A stretch of DNA of 64,000 bases, taken from Nostoc parmelioides FACHB-3921. GTDB taxonomy: Bacteria > Cyanobacteriota > Cyanobacteriia > Cyanobacteriales > Nostocaceae. A program made the position numbers and the translations under genes. Shown one piece after another: positions 52,226-61,318 of the stretch (position 1 is its first letter; each line of letters starts with the position of its first letter). The notes beneath the pieces were generated by a model. That model had not been told where the DNA came from. It saw only the letters and a list, made by a program, of their open reading frames with translations, and searched no databases. The stretch lies in the NCBI RefSeq assembly GCF_014696625.1, contig NZ_JACJQL010000041.1, positions 1 through 64,000 on the forward strand, in the 5' to 3' direction.

Positions 52226-53437
52226 CTATTCTGGCGTAGAAACGAGAGCTTCTGGACGATAACGGATGCCAGCTTGCTTAATTCGGTCTAAGGCTTCACC
52301 TAAGCGATCGCAATCTGCAATTAAGCTTATCCGCACATATCCCTCCCCGGCAACCCCAAAGGCATTACCAGGGGTGACGACAACGCCTGTTTGTTGCAAC
52401 AAGTTGAGAGCAAAATCTGTCGAACCCATACCCACAGGACATTTCACCCACAGATACATGGTAGCTTTGGTTTTGGGAACATCCCAGCCGAGTTCGCCTA
52501 ATCCTTGGATGAGGAAATCCCGACGGGTGCGGTAGCGTTGTTGTACTTCGTGCAGATAAATATCTGGTAGTTGTAAGGCTGTTTCGGCGGCTGTTTGCAA
52601 GGCGGCGAAAATGCCATAATCCAGGTTGGTTTTGAGTGTCCGCAAGCCTTGAATTACATGACGATTTCCCACAACAAAACCCACACGCCAACCAGCCATA
52701 TTGTAGGTTTTCGATAAGGTGTGGAACTCCACGCCGATATCTTTCGCCCCAGGAATTTCTAGCAAGCTGGTGGGTTGATAACCATCAAAGGCTAACTCGG
52801 CATAACACAAATCATGCACCAAGAGAATTTCGTATTTGCGGGCAAATGCCACAATTTCCTCGAAAAATTCACGGGGTGCAGTCGCGCCTGTGGGGTTGCT
52901 GGGATAGTTAAAGTATAAGATTTTGGCTTTTCTGGCAACTTCTTCAGGAATGGCGGTTAAATCAATTAACCAGTCATTCTCAGGTTTAAGAATTAAGCTG
53001 TGGACTGTACCCCCAGCGATTATTGGGCCACGAAAATGGGCGGGGTAGGCGGGGGAAGGAACCAGCACCACATCGCCAGGGTTCACATAGGCGATCGCTA
53101 AATGGGATAATCCTTCTTTAGAACCGAGTAGGGGTAAGGCTTCACTATCGGGGTCTAGTACAACCCCATAGCGGCGATTGTACCAGTTAGTAATGGCACG
53201 GCGGAAACTTGCTGTACCTTCAAAGGGGGGGTAACCGTGATTGGCTGGGTCTTGCAAAGCTTGGATAGCCGCATCTACCACTGGTTGTGGTGTCGCGCCA
53301 TCAGGATTTCCCATCCCCAAATCTATTAAATCAATTCCTTGCTCCCGTGCCTTAGCTTTCAGCTCGTCAAGACGGGCAAATACATAAGGTGGTAGTTGCT
53401 GTATCCTATCTGCTGGCGTAATCCAATCGAAACTCAT
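52226..53437 (-). CDS. class I/II PLP-dependent aminotransferase (AlaC/aspartate aminotransferase-like)
   Basis: A 403-residue fold-type I aminotransferase. Visible: DLGMGNPDGATP near the start, the cofactor-binding YFNYPSNPTGA, the lysine-containing HTLSKTYNMAGWRVGF (PLP Lys in SKT, ~240), and RISLIADCDRL near the C-terminus. It transfers amino groups between amino and oxo acids; alanine or aspartate specificity cannot be settled, and LL-diaminopimelate-type activity is an alternative. The first 4 bases overlap the end of the dehydrogenase gene (ATGA), so the two are translationally coupled. Confidence 0.92.
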   Translation of the reverse strand: MSFDWITPADRIQQLPPYVFARLDELKAKAREQGIDLIDLGMGNPDGATPQPVVDAAIQALQDPANHGYPPFEGTASFRRAITNWYNRRYGVVLDPDSEALPLLGSKEGLSHLAIAYVNPGDVVLVPSPAYPAHFRGPIIAGGTVHSLILKPENDWLIDLTAIPEEVARKAKILYFNYPSNPTGATAPREFFEEIVAFARKYEILLVHDLCYAELAFDGYQPTSLLEIPGAKDIGVEFHTLSKTYNMAGWRVGFVVGNRHVIQGLRTLKTNLDYGIFAALQTAAETALQLPDIYLHEVQQRYRTRRDFLIQGLGELGWDVPKTKATMYLWVKCPVGMGSTDFALNLLQQTGVVVTPGNAFGVAGEGYVRISLIADCDRLGEALDRIKQAGIRYRPEALVSTPE

Positions 53438-54624
53438 TCCTCAACCTCGTCACTTATTCCCCTGGTGGAGACACGATGAACTGAGTCTCTACTATCTGTT
53501 GGTGCAGTGGTAGAAACCATCGCTGCCATTAACTGTTCCAACGCAACTTTGAATGGTAGGCGATGAATGTCAGATTGAGGTGTTAAAGCGATTTCGGCGG
53601 CTGTTTGTAACTCGCCTAAGGTAATATTACCCAACCCCAAATCTCCTAATTTTTGTGGCAGTCCAATCTCTGCATAAAACTTTAATAGTTGTTGTCGTGA
53701 GGCGGTGGCTAGTTGGTTGCCTTGCACCATTTCTTCCAGGCGCAGTTGCACCAAAATCCCATAGGCGACTTTTTCACCGTGGATGCTACTGTGTCCGGCA
53801 ATGTGGGTTAAACCATTATGAACTGCATGGGCGGCTACTGTACGGCACTGGGCCCCACCTAGTCCACCGATGACACCAGCAAGTAAAACTGTGGCATCCA
53901 CAACTTCCCGCCAAGCTTCACTACCTGGTTGTTGTAAAGCAATTGCCGACTTTTGGAATAAAATATCGCGTAAAACTCGCGCTTGTTGGACTGCGGAGAT
54001 AATTAAAGTTTGTTCTAGATGCCCACTACTAACGGAAGCTTCGTACCATTTAGCGATCGCATCCCCAATCCCTGCCACTAGTGTATGTTGTGGTGCTGTT
54101 TGAATCAAGTCGTAGTCAAGTATCAGTAAGTCGGGACAGCGAGATAAAGCCACATCGTAAAGAAACGCCCCGTCCTCAGAATATACATTGGATAGCGCCG
54201 TCCAAGCGGCACAGGTAGCGGCTGAGGTGGGAATTGTGGCTACGGGTAAATCTAACTGATGGGCAACTAACTTCGCTGTGTCTAAAGCTTTACCCCCACC
54301 AATCCCAATAATGACATCGGCTTTATGTTCTTTGGCTGCTTTCCTCAAGGCTTTTAGGCTAGCTTCCGCACAATCTGCACCGTAGGAGGCTTGGGCAACG
54401 TGCAGATTCTGGGCTTCTAAAATTGGTTGCAGATTCTCTTGGCTGATAGCAACGGTGCTATTGCCTGCCACAATTAAAGGACGACTGCCCAACTTGGCAA
54501 TTTCTGTAGCGGCTACCTGCAATATATTACAGCCACGGATGACTTTTGCCGGGGCAACCGCCAGGGTAATGAATGAACTAGCAGTTTGAGTAGACAAGGT
54601 TTGATTAGATAATTGATTAGGCAT
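53434..54624 (-). CDS. glycerol-dehydrogenase-like iron/zinc alcohol dehydrogenase
   Basis: A 396-residue enzyme of the group III metal-dependent dehydrogenase superfamily. Seen: nucleotide-binding GIGGGKALDTAKLVA (~107), PTSAATCAAWTALSNVY, the metal-binding region VAGIGDAIAKWYEA (Asp, ~180) and two His segments (HAVHNGLTHI and HSSIHGEKVAYG, ~265-285). It resembles GldA and relatives; the substrate may be a short polyol or a metabolite linked to the coupled aminotransferase. First gene of a three-gene minus-strand unit that ends with the ArsR-type regulator. Confidence 0.88.
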   Translation of the reverse strand: MPNQLSNQTLSTQTASSFITLAVAPAKVIRGCNILQVAATEIAKLGSRPLIVAGNSTVAISQENLQPILEAQNLHVAQASYGADCAEASLKALRKAAKEHKADVIIGIGGGKALDTAKLVAHQLDLPVATIPTSAATCAAWTALSNVYSEDGAFLYDVALSRCPDLLILDYDLIQTAPQHTLVAGIGDAIAKWYEASVSSGHLEQTLIISAVQQARVLRDILFQKSAIALQQPGSEAWREVVDATVLLAGVIGGLGGAQCRTVAAHAVHNGLTHIAGHSSIHGEKVAYGILVQLRLEEMVQGNQLATASRQQLLKFYAEIGLPQKLGDLGLGNITLGELQTAAEIALTPQSDIHRLPFKVALEQLMAAMVSTTAPTDSRDSVHRVSTRGISDEVEE

Positions 54625-54675
54625 ATACTCTAGTTTGCCAAAAACCTTGATATATCTTCATAAAATTTAGACTAA

Positions 54676-54855
54676 TTAGAATTCATATCGGTTTCCCCAA
54701 AGAAGGGAAATGCTTGTCAGAACATAATTAGCGGGGTTGCCTGAAATTAAATATTGCCCATTATCCTTAAATTCTGAACTACCAAACTTTTGAATAAACA
54801 TATAGTTATTAACAATACCACTGTCAGAATACTCAGCCAAAGTATTGTTATTCAT
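54676..54855 (-). CDS. possible short protein (59 residues), unknown
   Basis: An open frame from ATG 54855 to TAA 54676. It reads like protein with mixed polar and aromatic residues (YSDSGIVNNYMFIQKFGSSE; NPANYVLTSISLLWGN) and ends in an aromatic residue, as outer-membrane barrel strands do. The frame continues upstream to a TAA about 30 bases earlier, so this may be a fragment of a lost gene. The rest of the 54625-55073 spacer shows no gene. Confidence 0.3.
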   Translation of the reverse strand: MNNNTLAEYSDSGIVNNYMFIQKFGSSEFKDNGQYLISGNPANYVLTSISLLWGNRYEF

Positions 54856-55044
54856 ATCACCGCATGGATGAGGAAATAGAATTTACACTTTTCATCATCC
54901 ATGAATGACTGGTTGATTAAATTTAGGTAAATAATATCTTAATCTAAAAATAACAAAAATTGTATATGAAAATACAAAAAACTTATACACTCGCTATATG
55001 TGGTGAAAAAACATAATACTTGCTGTTTGCGGGGCGTTCAGCCT

Positions 55045-55065
55045 GTGCTGAGTTTAACTCAGCAC
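55045..55065. terminator. perfect hairpin after ycf51
   Basis: GTGCTGAGTT and AACTCAGCAC form a perfect stem 9 bp past the ycf51 stop codon. No T-run follows on the minus strand, so its role in termination is presumed. Confidence 0.5.
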
Positions 55066-55073
55066 TCCTGATC

Positions 55074-55595
55074 TTAAGCTTTTGCGGGTGGCAATTGAGC
55101 AAATTTCTCTGGATATATTTCCACAGATATCTGAGTATCTTCTCGACTAGCGAGCGATCGCTTAACTTCTCCCAGGTAAAGTGGTACTGTTAGCCCTGGT
55201 TCTGGGTGAATCAGAGTACGAGCGCGAATTGTCACCTTGTCATCATTTCTGCCACCAGAACGCCCAAAAGAATTGAGATTGCTGGCTACTTGTAATAAAG
55301 TTGCTTCTACTTCCGCAGGGGAAATTTTGGGAGATAGGGAGATCACTGCTTGGTTTGAGCCATTATCGTAAACTAGAGTGTACTTGACAGCCCCAGGAAT
55401 AACAGTACGACTCAAAGGAACTATTGAAAGTCCAAATAAACCAGCAGTTAGCACCAACATAAAGCCAGTCGTACCCACTAGCCGAAAGCGGATGCCCCAT
55501 TTGAATAGGAACGCTAATATTGCCAAAACTGCAAATACCACAGTGGCAATACCAGACCATTGAGTATATTTCAGAAATTCAGCCGTTGTGAGCAT
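55074..55595 (-). CDS. ycf51: Ycf51 family protein (DUF2518)
   Basis: A 173-residue membrane protein. Two hydrophobic helices lie near the N-terminus (IATVVFAVLAILAFLFKWG and FMLVLTAGLFGLSIVPLS), followed by a soluble domain (VKYTLVYDNGSNQAVISLSP ... VTIRARTLIHPEPGLTVPLYLGEVK) typical of Ycf51 of cyanobacteria and red-lineage plastids. Function is unknown; plastid conservation suggests a photosynthesis- or membrane-related role. Single gene, divergent from the hydrolase at 55808. Confidence 0.88.
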   Translation of the reverse strand: MLTTAEFLKYTQWSGIATVVFAVLAILAFLFKWGIRFRLVGTTGFMLVLTAGLFGLSIVPLSRTVIPGAVKYTLVYDNGSNQAVISLSPKISPAEVEATLLQVASNLNSFGRSGGRNDDKVTIRARTLIHPEPGLTVPLYLGEVKRSLASREDTQISVEIYPEKFAQLPPAKA

Positions 55596-55807
55596 ACAGA
55601 TTGGCTACTTAGGTGTTTTTAGTTGATCACGGACACACCTATTTTACTGGAGTAGTGCATGGAGCAGGGAATAATGCTTGATAAGAGGCAGGGGGCAGGG
55701 GGAGAGGTAAGAACCAAGACGGCGATGCAGAAGCTCCTCTGCTTTTTCATACACGACTCGTGAGAGGCTTTAATATATAAAGCAATAGTTTAGAAATCTT
55801 AATAATA

Positions 55808-56710
55808 ATGACTTTAAAGACTCAACCGCTAGCAGCGACGGCGATCGCTAATTTTGATAAACTGGTGTGGACTTGGCGTAATTACAAAATTCAGTACACA
55901 GTCATGGGTACTGGACAGCCATTAGTCCTAGTTCACGGTTTTGGTGCTTCTATCGGACATTGGCGCAAGAACATTCCCGTTTTGGCAAATGCTGGCTACC
56001 AAGTCTTTGCAATTGATTTATTGGGTTTTGGCGGTTCTGACAAAGCGGCAATTGATTACAGTGTAGATGTTTGGGTAGAACTGCTAAAAGACTTTTGGAC
56101 AGCCCATATTCAACAACCAGCCGTATTTGTCGGTAATTCCATTGGCGCACTTTTAAGCCTGATAGTATTGGCAAAACATCCAGAGATTACATCTGGTGGC
56201 GTTTTAATCAACTCAGCAGGTGGTTTAAGCCATCGCCCCCATGAACTAAACCCACCACTACGGATTGTGATGGCCACATTTAATCGAGTAGTGCGATCGC
56301 CCATTACAGGCAAATTTGTCTTTAACCGTATCAGACAAAAATCCCAAATTCGCCGCACACTCTACCAAGTTTACCGCGATCGTACAGCCGTCACTGATGA
56401 GTTAGTTGATTTACTTTACACCCCATCCTGCGACCCTGGAGCGCAGCAAGTTTTCGCCTCCATCCTCACAGCACCTCCTGGCCCCACACCAGAGGAACTA
56501 TTACCCCAAGTAGAACGTCCTTTACTGGTAATTTGGGGCGCTGACGACCCGTGGACACCAATTACAGGGGCGAAGATTTACGAGCAAGCCCAGGATAATG
56601 GTAAAGACATAACAATTATTCCTATCCCTGGTGCTGGTCATTGTCCCCACGATGAAGTTCCCAACGTCGTCAATGCCCAGATTATTGATTGGCTTGCACG
56701 GAGGAAATAG
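55808..56710 (+). CDS. alpha/beta-fold hydrolase
   Basis: A 300-residue serine hydrolase. The oxyanion-hole motif LVHGFGASIGHWRKNI, the strand-turn IDLLGFGGSD, the nucleophile elbow VGNSIGAL (Ser ~113), the acid region IWGADDPWTP (~238) and the catalytic His in GAGHCPHDE (~278) complete the triad. It resembles cyanobacterial and plastid hydrolases of the pheophytinase-like group, but the substrate is unknown. No signal peptide. A single gene upstream of the kinase with a 170-bp gap. Confidence 0.9.
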   Translation: MTLKTQPLAATAIANFDKLVWTWRNYKIQYTVMGTGQPLVLVHGFGASIGHWRKNIPVLANAGYQVFAIDLLGFGGSDKAAIDYSVDVWVELLKDFWTAHIQQPAVFVGNSIGALLSLIVLAKHPEITSGGVLINSAGGLSHRPHELNPPLRIVMATFNRVVRSPITGKFVFNRIRQKSQIRRTLYQVYRDRTAVTDELVDLLYTPSCDPGAQQVFASILTAPPGPTPEELLPQVERPLLVIWGADDPWTPITGAKIYEQAQDNGKDITIIPIPGAGHCPHDEVPNVVNAQIIDWLARRK

Positions 56711-56879
56711 GGACTCTTAGAGACAGGGACGCAGGGGGGAAATAATAACTAATTAATGATGCCCTCTTTTTAACTCATCATTCCATAGGAAGATTAAGGC
56801 AGAATGGCAGGTAACAATCTGGGTGAGTATTTATAATTTTTTGATTGCACCTTGACAAAATCAAACTCAGGTGGTGTGT

Positions 56880-57893
56880 ATGGAGCTTGATGCGTTTAAT
56901 AAAGGAGCAATTCCCTTAATCAATCATCCAGATTGTTCTGCTTTAGGTTATCAAGTTATTCGAGAACTGGGACGAAACCAAGAAGAAGGTCGCATCACTT
57001 ATTTAGCTCATCATCATTCTAAGCAACAGGTAGTAATTAAAGAATTCAGTTTTGCTCATACTTATACTGACTGGTTTGGTTTTACAGCTTATGAAAGTGA
57101 AGCGCAAATCTTACAAAAACTAAATCATCCCCGCATACCCCGCTATCTGGATTCTTTTGCAACGCAGACAGCTTTCTATTTAGTACAGGAATATAAACAC
57201 GCTCTACCATTAAGCTCAAAACGCAGCTTCCAAGCAGAAGAAATTAAACAAATAGCTGTGTCAATTTTAGAAATTTTGGTGTATTTACAGCAACGAATTG
57301 ATCCAATTATTCATCGGGATATCAAACCAGAAAATATTTTAGTTGATGACCAACTGAATGCTTACTTAGTAGATTTTGGTTTAGCGAGGGTACAGGATAC
57401 AAAAATAGCTCTCACCAGCTTACTAACAGGGACACCAGGCTTTATACCACCAGAGGAACAATTAGGCTATTCTTTGTCTTTGGCTTCGGACTTATACAGT
57501 TTAGGGGCGACACTAGTTTGTTTACTTGCTAATATCCGTTCTGTCGATATTGGTAAGTTAATTAACAATAAGGGTTATTTTGATTTCCAGAAACTAGATT
57601 CTCCAATCGATTTACGCTTCCGCTCTTGGTTAATGGGCATGGTGGAACCAAAGTGGCAGTATCGCTATACTAATGCCGCAGATGCTTTGGCAGCACTCCA
57701 GCCCATTCAAGTCACTGGTAATGCCACAGCTATGGAAATATTAGCCACGGTCATCAAGTTGAAATATCAAACTACTGTTTTGTGTTTAGCAATAATTGGG
57801 GTGCTAGCAGTCGCCGGGGCTACTTTGATACTGTCTCAACAAGGTGGATCTGCCCAACAGTTACAAGAGGCAAGGAAATCAGAAGTTTTGTAA
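56880..57893 (+). CDS. serine/threonine protein kinase with C-terminal membrane segment
   Basis: About 337 residues with a Hanks-type kinase domain: VVIKEF (ATP Lys), IIHRDIKPENIL (catalytic loop, ~150), VDFGLAR (Mg-binding Asp), and GTPGFIPPEE in the activation segment. A hydrophobic helix near the C-terminus (TTVLCLAIIGVLAVAGATLIL) anchors it, leaving only a short outer tail, so it lacks a sensor domain of its own. The start is set at ATG 56880 with AGGTGG just upstream; GTG 56871 is an in-frame alternative. Target proteins unknown. Confidence 0.93.
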   Translation: MELDAFNKGAIPLINHPDCSALGYQVIRELGRNQEEGRITYLAHHHSKQQVVIKEFSFAHTYTDWFGFTAYESEAQILQKLNHPRIPRYLDSFATQTAFYLVQEYKHALPLSSKRSFQAEEIKQIAVSILEILVYLQQRIDPIIHRDIKPENILVDDQLNAYLVDFGLARVQDTKIALTSLLTGTPGFIPPEEQLGYSLSLASDLYSLGATLVCLLANIRSVDIGKLINNKGYFDFQKLDSPIDLRFRSWLMGMVEPKWQYRYTNAADALAALQPIQVTGNATAMEILATVIKLKYQTTVLCLAIIGVLAVAGATLILSQQGGSAQQLQEARKSEVL

Positions 57894-57954
57894 TTAGAGA
57901 CGGGATTAATCGCGTCTGTACAATTGTCTTATCCTGCCCTGCTTCCCCTAGCCG

Positions 57955-58383
57955 CTAGTATCTACCACTGGGCAGAAGTAAAATATCTACAATTTCCCCG
58001 ACAGTCAAACCCCAACCCGCCAAAACAGTTAAAATCCAAAACGAATCTATTTTTTTGAAGCCGGCAAAACGCATTTCTAAATCAGCTAAAAGAGTGGTTG
58101 CTATGGGAATAAGAAATAAACTCAATAACATTGACCAAGTTGCAACTAAAGCAATAGATGCACTTAAAACTATAACTACTACTAAAGTTCGAGAACCAAA
58201 AGAAACTATGCTTTCTAACCAAGAAATACTCTTGCGGACTACAGCTATAGCAATAGTGGCAATAAAAGCTCCGACTAACCAAACAATGTGATGCGCGGCA
58301 AGATACCACCCCAAGAGGGCATAAGCTAACCAAAGTAGTACTAGTGGCATCACAGGAATTTTTTGAAAATATCCTATATTCAT
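57955..58383 (-). CDS. conserved integral membrane protein
   Basis: A 142-residue protein that is mostly hydrophobic, with four or five predicted TM helices (MPLVLLWLAYALLGWYLA; VWLVGAFIATIAIAVV; TLVVVIVLSASIALVATW; LLSLFLIPIATTLLADLEM; ILTVLAGWGLTVGEIVDILL). A short loop carries the charged LEMRFAGFKK. I recognise no family. It converges with the kinase gene. No partner is evident. Confidence 0.75.
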   Translation of the reverse strand: MNIGYFQKIPVMPLVLLWLAYALLGWYLAAHHIVWLVGAFIATIAIAVVRKSISWLESIVSFGSRTLVVVIVLSASIALVATWSMLLSLFLIPIATTLLADLEMRFAGFKKIDSFWILTVLAGWGLTVGEIVDILLLPSGRY

Positions 58384-58736
58384 AGTTTCTATGCTGATGA
58401 AGAATGCTGAGTTGAAAGCGCTAAGTTAAAAGACTACTCATCTTTGTGTGGGGAACGCTACGTGAACACAGAGAATACCAATAAGGGTATCGTCAAGGTT
58501 GGGGTAGTTACATAAGTACGAAGGTACCAAGTAATTCTTACTCTGTTCAGAAATCTGTACTTTGCACTGAGTATGGTAAAAATAATGTTAGTCTTTTATC
58601 ATATATTAATAGAACTAAATTGATATATTACTAACTCAAATGAGTAATTTGTTAAAAAAACATATTATAACTTTAGATAAATTCAAAATAGTAGTTTTAA
58701 TTTAATAAAAAATAATAGTTATTTACAAAGAATATA
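58384..58736. other. AT-rich intergenic region
   Basis: About 350 bp with no gene, strong hairpin or known element. The right part (58600-58736) is more than 80 percent A/T by eye. Confidence 0.5.
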
Positions 58737-59276
58737 TTAATTCTCAACTTCTAGCATTTTGATAGCTGACTTTAACCAGTCAATATAAGTTTCCTCACGA
58801 CGCACGATTAATTCCACCATTAGCCTATGGATTAATTGCTCACGAATCCCCAATTCATCTTCAACAGGCGGAAAATTTATGGCTTCACAACTACTGATTT
58901 TTTCATAGTGAGCTGCTAGCTGCTGTTGTAGTAGACTAGCGATCGCCTCATTCGATAACTGAGCTGCAAAAAATAATTGTACAAGTAAAGGTTCTCTGAA
59001 TATAGGCAAGGGCTGGGGGGATTGCAACCACCGTACAAACTCGGTTTTGCCCATTTCTGTGAGACTATAGACTTTACGGTTGGGGCGATCGCGCTGAATC
59101 TCAACATGGCAATTAATCCAACCCTGCTCAAACAGCTTATCGAGCGTCTTGTAAATCTGCCCTTGATCGGCTGGCCATAAGTGAGCAATACATTGATCGA
59201 AACAATTTGTCTTGAGGTCGTAACCTGTCATATCTTCTTTTTGTAGGAAACCGAGGATTATATAAGCCAAGGACAT
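58737..59276 (-). CDS. PadR family transcriptional regulator
   Basis: About 179 residues. The N-terminal winged helix has the PadR pattern (AYIILGFLQKEDMTGYDLK ... ADQGQIYKTLDKLFEQGWI ... DRPNRKVYSLTEMGKTEFVRWL). The C-terminal half is a helical dimerisation/ligand domain of the Vir-C type. The start is ATG 59276; in-frame ATGs further upstream would add an AT-encoded tail unlike PadR and would run through the palindrome at 59341. It is probably autoregulated through that palindrome. No co-transcribed target gene is present. Confidence 0.88.
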   Translation of the reverse strand: MSLAYIILGFLQKEDMTGYDLKTNCFDQCIAHLWPADQGQIYKTLDKLFEQGWINCHVEIQRDRPNRKVYSLTEMGKTEFVRWLQSPQPLPIFREPLLVQLFFAAQLSNEAIASLLQQQLAAHYEKISSCEAINFPPVEDELGIREQLIHRLMVELIVRREETYIDWLKSAIKMLEVEN

Positions 59277-59340
59277 AGACGGTTTTCCGAAAATAAAGTA
59301 GTAAATACTGTCTTTGATAGCTCCTATATTGATTATGCTA

Positions 59341-59360
59341 ATATATGAATATTCATATAT
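59341..59360. promoter_or_regulatory. 20-bp perfect palindrome, candidate PadR operator
   Basis: ATATATGAATATTCATATAT is a perfect dyad 65 bp upstream of the PadR start. It contains ATGAAT/ATTCAT half sites and overlaps where the promoter should lie. PadR proteins bind inverted repeats, often in their own promoter. Confidence 0.55.
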
Positions 59361-59609
59361 AAAAAACAAATGCCAAAACGAAAGCATTCTCAACAATAAT
59401 ATTTACTTTGTTGATTGCAGACAAAGAGTTTGCGCTATATTTTCGGAAATTACAGACCACAAATCCGTCATACACAAAGCATAATTGAATGGATGACTAA
59501 TTTCCTGATATGGCATTTAACAAAGTAGTTTGATGAGAAGCGTTTGTGATGCCAGCCTGAACAGAAATTTCAGCTATTAAAGAATATCGTAATGGGAGGA
59601 TCGATTCCA

Positions 59610-60020
59610 TTGACTTCTAACACGCTTTTACAACGTATAAATCAACATCAGCACCTCAAGAATTTACGAAACAAATTACTCAAGCTACATAAGGTTTTGC
59701 TAGATAAAGAACGCATTACCTATGAACAAGTGAGTGGCAGAATATCAAGTGGAGAATTTTTGCAACTTGTAATTAGCCACGAGCAGTTTGCTTGGTTACA
59801 TAGTATTTCCGAGGTGATTGTTCAAATTGATGAAATCCTCACAGCAGATGAACCCATATCGCCAGATAACGTCAAAAACTTGATTGTCGATATCCGTACT
59901 TTACTCTCGCCGTCAGAAGAGGGAAATACATTTGCTAGAAAATACTACACTGCACTGCAAGGTGAACCTAGTGTGGTTCTAGCACACGCAGAAGTTTCAC
60001 AACTGCTTGCATTTGCTTGA
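59610..60020 (+). CDS. conserved helical protein of unknown function
   Basis: About 136 residues, all-helical (LLQRINQHQHLKNLRNKLLKLHKVLLDKERI ... GEFLQLVISHEQFAWLHSISEVIVQIDEIL). The frame has an ATG at 59592, but it overlaps GGGAGGA; the TTG at 59610 lies 9 bases after that strong Shine-Dalgarno and is the better start. The fold suggests a helical bundle; no catalytic motif. Followed by a terminator 150 bp downstream. Confidence 0.72.
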   Translation: MTSNTLLQRINQHQHLKNLRNKLLKLHKVLLDKERITYEQVSGRISSGEFLQLVISHEQFAWLHSISEVIVQIDEILTADEPISPDNVKNLIVDIRTLLSPSEEGNTFARKYYTALQGEPSVVLAHAEVSQLLAFA

Positions 60021-60172
60021 AAAAATATAAGCAGTCACTAGACATTTGATGATAGGTAGGGTTCATACTTGATTTTTGAGATACAAGTAAGCATTGTCTT
60101 AGAAAACCATCATCAGGAAAGCGGTGGCTGTTCTCCACGTTAGATTGAAGAACCTGAAAGGATGCAAAAATA

Positions 60173-60205
60173 AAAAAGCACTGTGAGATATTTCACGGTG
60201 CTTTT
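60173..60205. terminator. bidirectional intrinsic terminator
   Basis: AAAAAAGCAC-GTGA pairs with TCAC-GTGCTTTTCT around a GATAT loop. T-runs on both strands suit the convergent genes at 59610-60020 and 60376-60669. Confidence 0.8.
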
Positions 60206-60375
60206 CTCTATCTACAGGAAGAATACATTAGAGTACTCTGCTGTGTAGGATATTCACGACTAAACATTTAAAGCGTCTCAGCTAAAGCAATAGTCATATA
60301 AGTGAGGAAAATTTCAATTGTTCAGAGCAAGAAAGCGAGTGGTCTGATATTGATGACTCCATGCTTCGCCATAAG

Positions 60376-60669
60376 TCAAGAATTTTCATGTTCCTGATGA
60401 TTATTAGTATGTCTGTCGGTTTCTAGAAGTCGTGACATAAACACATCCGGTTTTCTACTCACAACTGAGACAACTTTATCAATGGCAACTACTTCGCTGA
60501 CTTTAACAATCATTTCCCACAAAGTATCTTCCTCCGTGTCTTTGTTGTGAGTTCTATGTTTAAAGCACAACAAATCATCCCAAATCCCAATAATGGTTGC
60601 GTAATACCATTTATCTCGTATCAGTATCCAGATTTCTTTCTCTAGGTAAGTTTGTAGGATAGATTTCAC
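60376..60669 (-). CDS. small hypothetical protein, LSm-like beta pattern
   Basis: A 97-residue protein starting at GTG 60669. The core LEKEIWILIRDKWYYATIIGIWDDLLCFKHR ... EMIVKVSEVVAIDKV (given here in parts: IWILIRDKWYYATIIG and LCFKHR) has the strand-bend-strand rhythm of Sm-like folds, with a short N-terminal helix. This is a pattern impression, not a family match. The C-terminal 25 residues are polar and His/Asn-rich. No partner gene is evident. Confidence 0.55.
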   Translation of the reverse strand: MKSILQTYLEKEIWILIRDKWYYATIIGIWDDLLCFKHRTHNKDTEEDTLWEMIVKVSEVVAIDKVVSVVSRKPDVFMSRLLETDRHTNNHQEHENS

Positions 60670-60879
60670 AATTAGTGCAGTAGTTGTAAAACGATGTGCT
60701 AAATACTATGTGGGTATGAAACGCTTGCACAATCGTAAAAATGCGTAACTTGCAGGATACTTTACTAACAGTAATACGGAAGAACAGCTATTCATAATCT
60801 TGAGTAACCGTTACATACTTAGGATTGAAAATGTTACTTTATTTCTTTGTTAAATACTGTTACTTAGGAAATGAAAGTT

Positions 60880-61311
60880 TTATAAATAATTAAAAAATTC
60901 CTCTGGAACTAGTCTAAGTTCACCAGATTTAAAGCGGTTAATATCTATCCACATTGCCCTATGTTTGTGATGCTCAGATTCATAAAATACTAAGCTCTCT
61001 AACTGATAAAACTTGGGATCAGCGAAATCGCATTGATAAAGCTGAATAATTTCATGTCCCTTTCTAGCATTAAATGTAAATAGGTTTTCCATACAACCCA
61101 GATAGCGAATATTGGTTAATTCTGCCTGAATTTCCTCTTGAAATTCCCTTTTTAACGCTGCTAGACTGGTTTCGCCGAAGTCCACACCACCACCTAAAGC
61201 ACGATAAAAAGTTGATTGCTTTACGGGGTCGTAGCCTTCAGAAACAAAAATGCGTTTACCATCTCGAACCAATCCTAAGACTATTACCCGAATTTCGCCA
61301 TGTTTAGTCAT
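60880..61311 (-). CDS. NUDIX hydrolase
   Basis: About 143 residues. The Nudix box is complete: GGGVDFGETSLAALKREFQ followed by EEI, with the metal-binding REFQEE. N-terminal strands IRVIVLGLVRDGKRIFVSEG precede it. The substrate (a nucleoside diphosphate derivative) cannot be predicted. The start is ATG 61311, 7 bp after the DUF3531 stop; the longer in-frame version would overlap that gene. The two probably form an operon. Confidence 0.9.
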   Translation of the reverse strand: MTKHGEIRVIVLGLVRDGKRIFVSEGYDPVKQSTFYRALGGGVDFGETSLAALKREFQEEIQAELTNIRYLGCMENLFTFNARKGHEIIQLYQCDFADPKFYQLESLVFYESEHHKHRAMWIDINRFKSGELRLVPEEFFNYL

Positions 61312-61318
61312 TTTTAGA

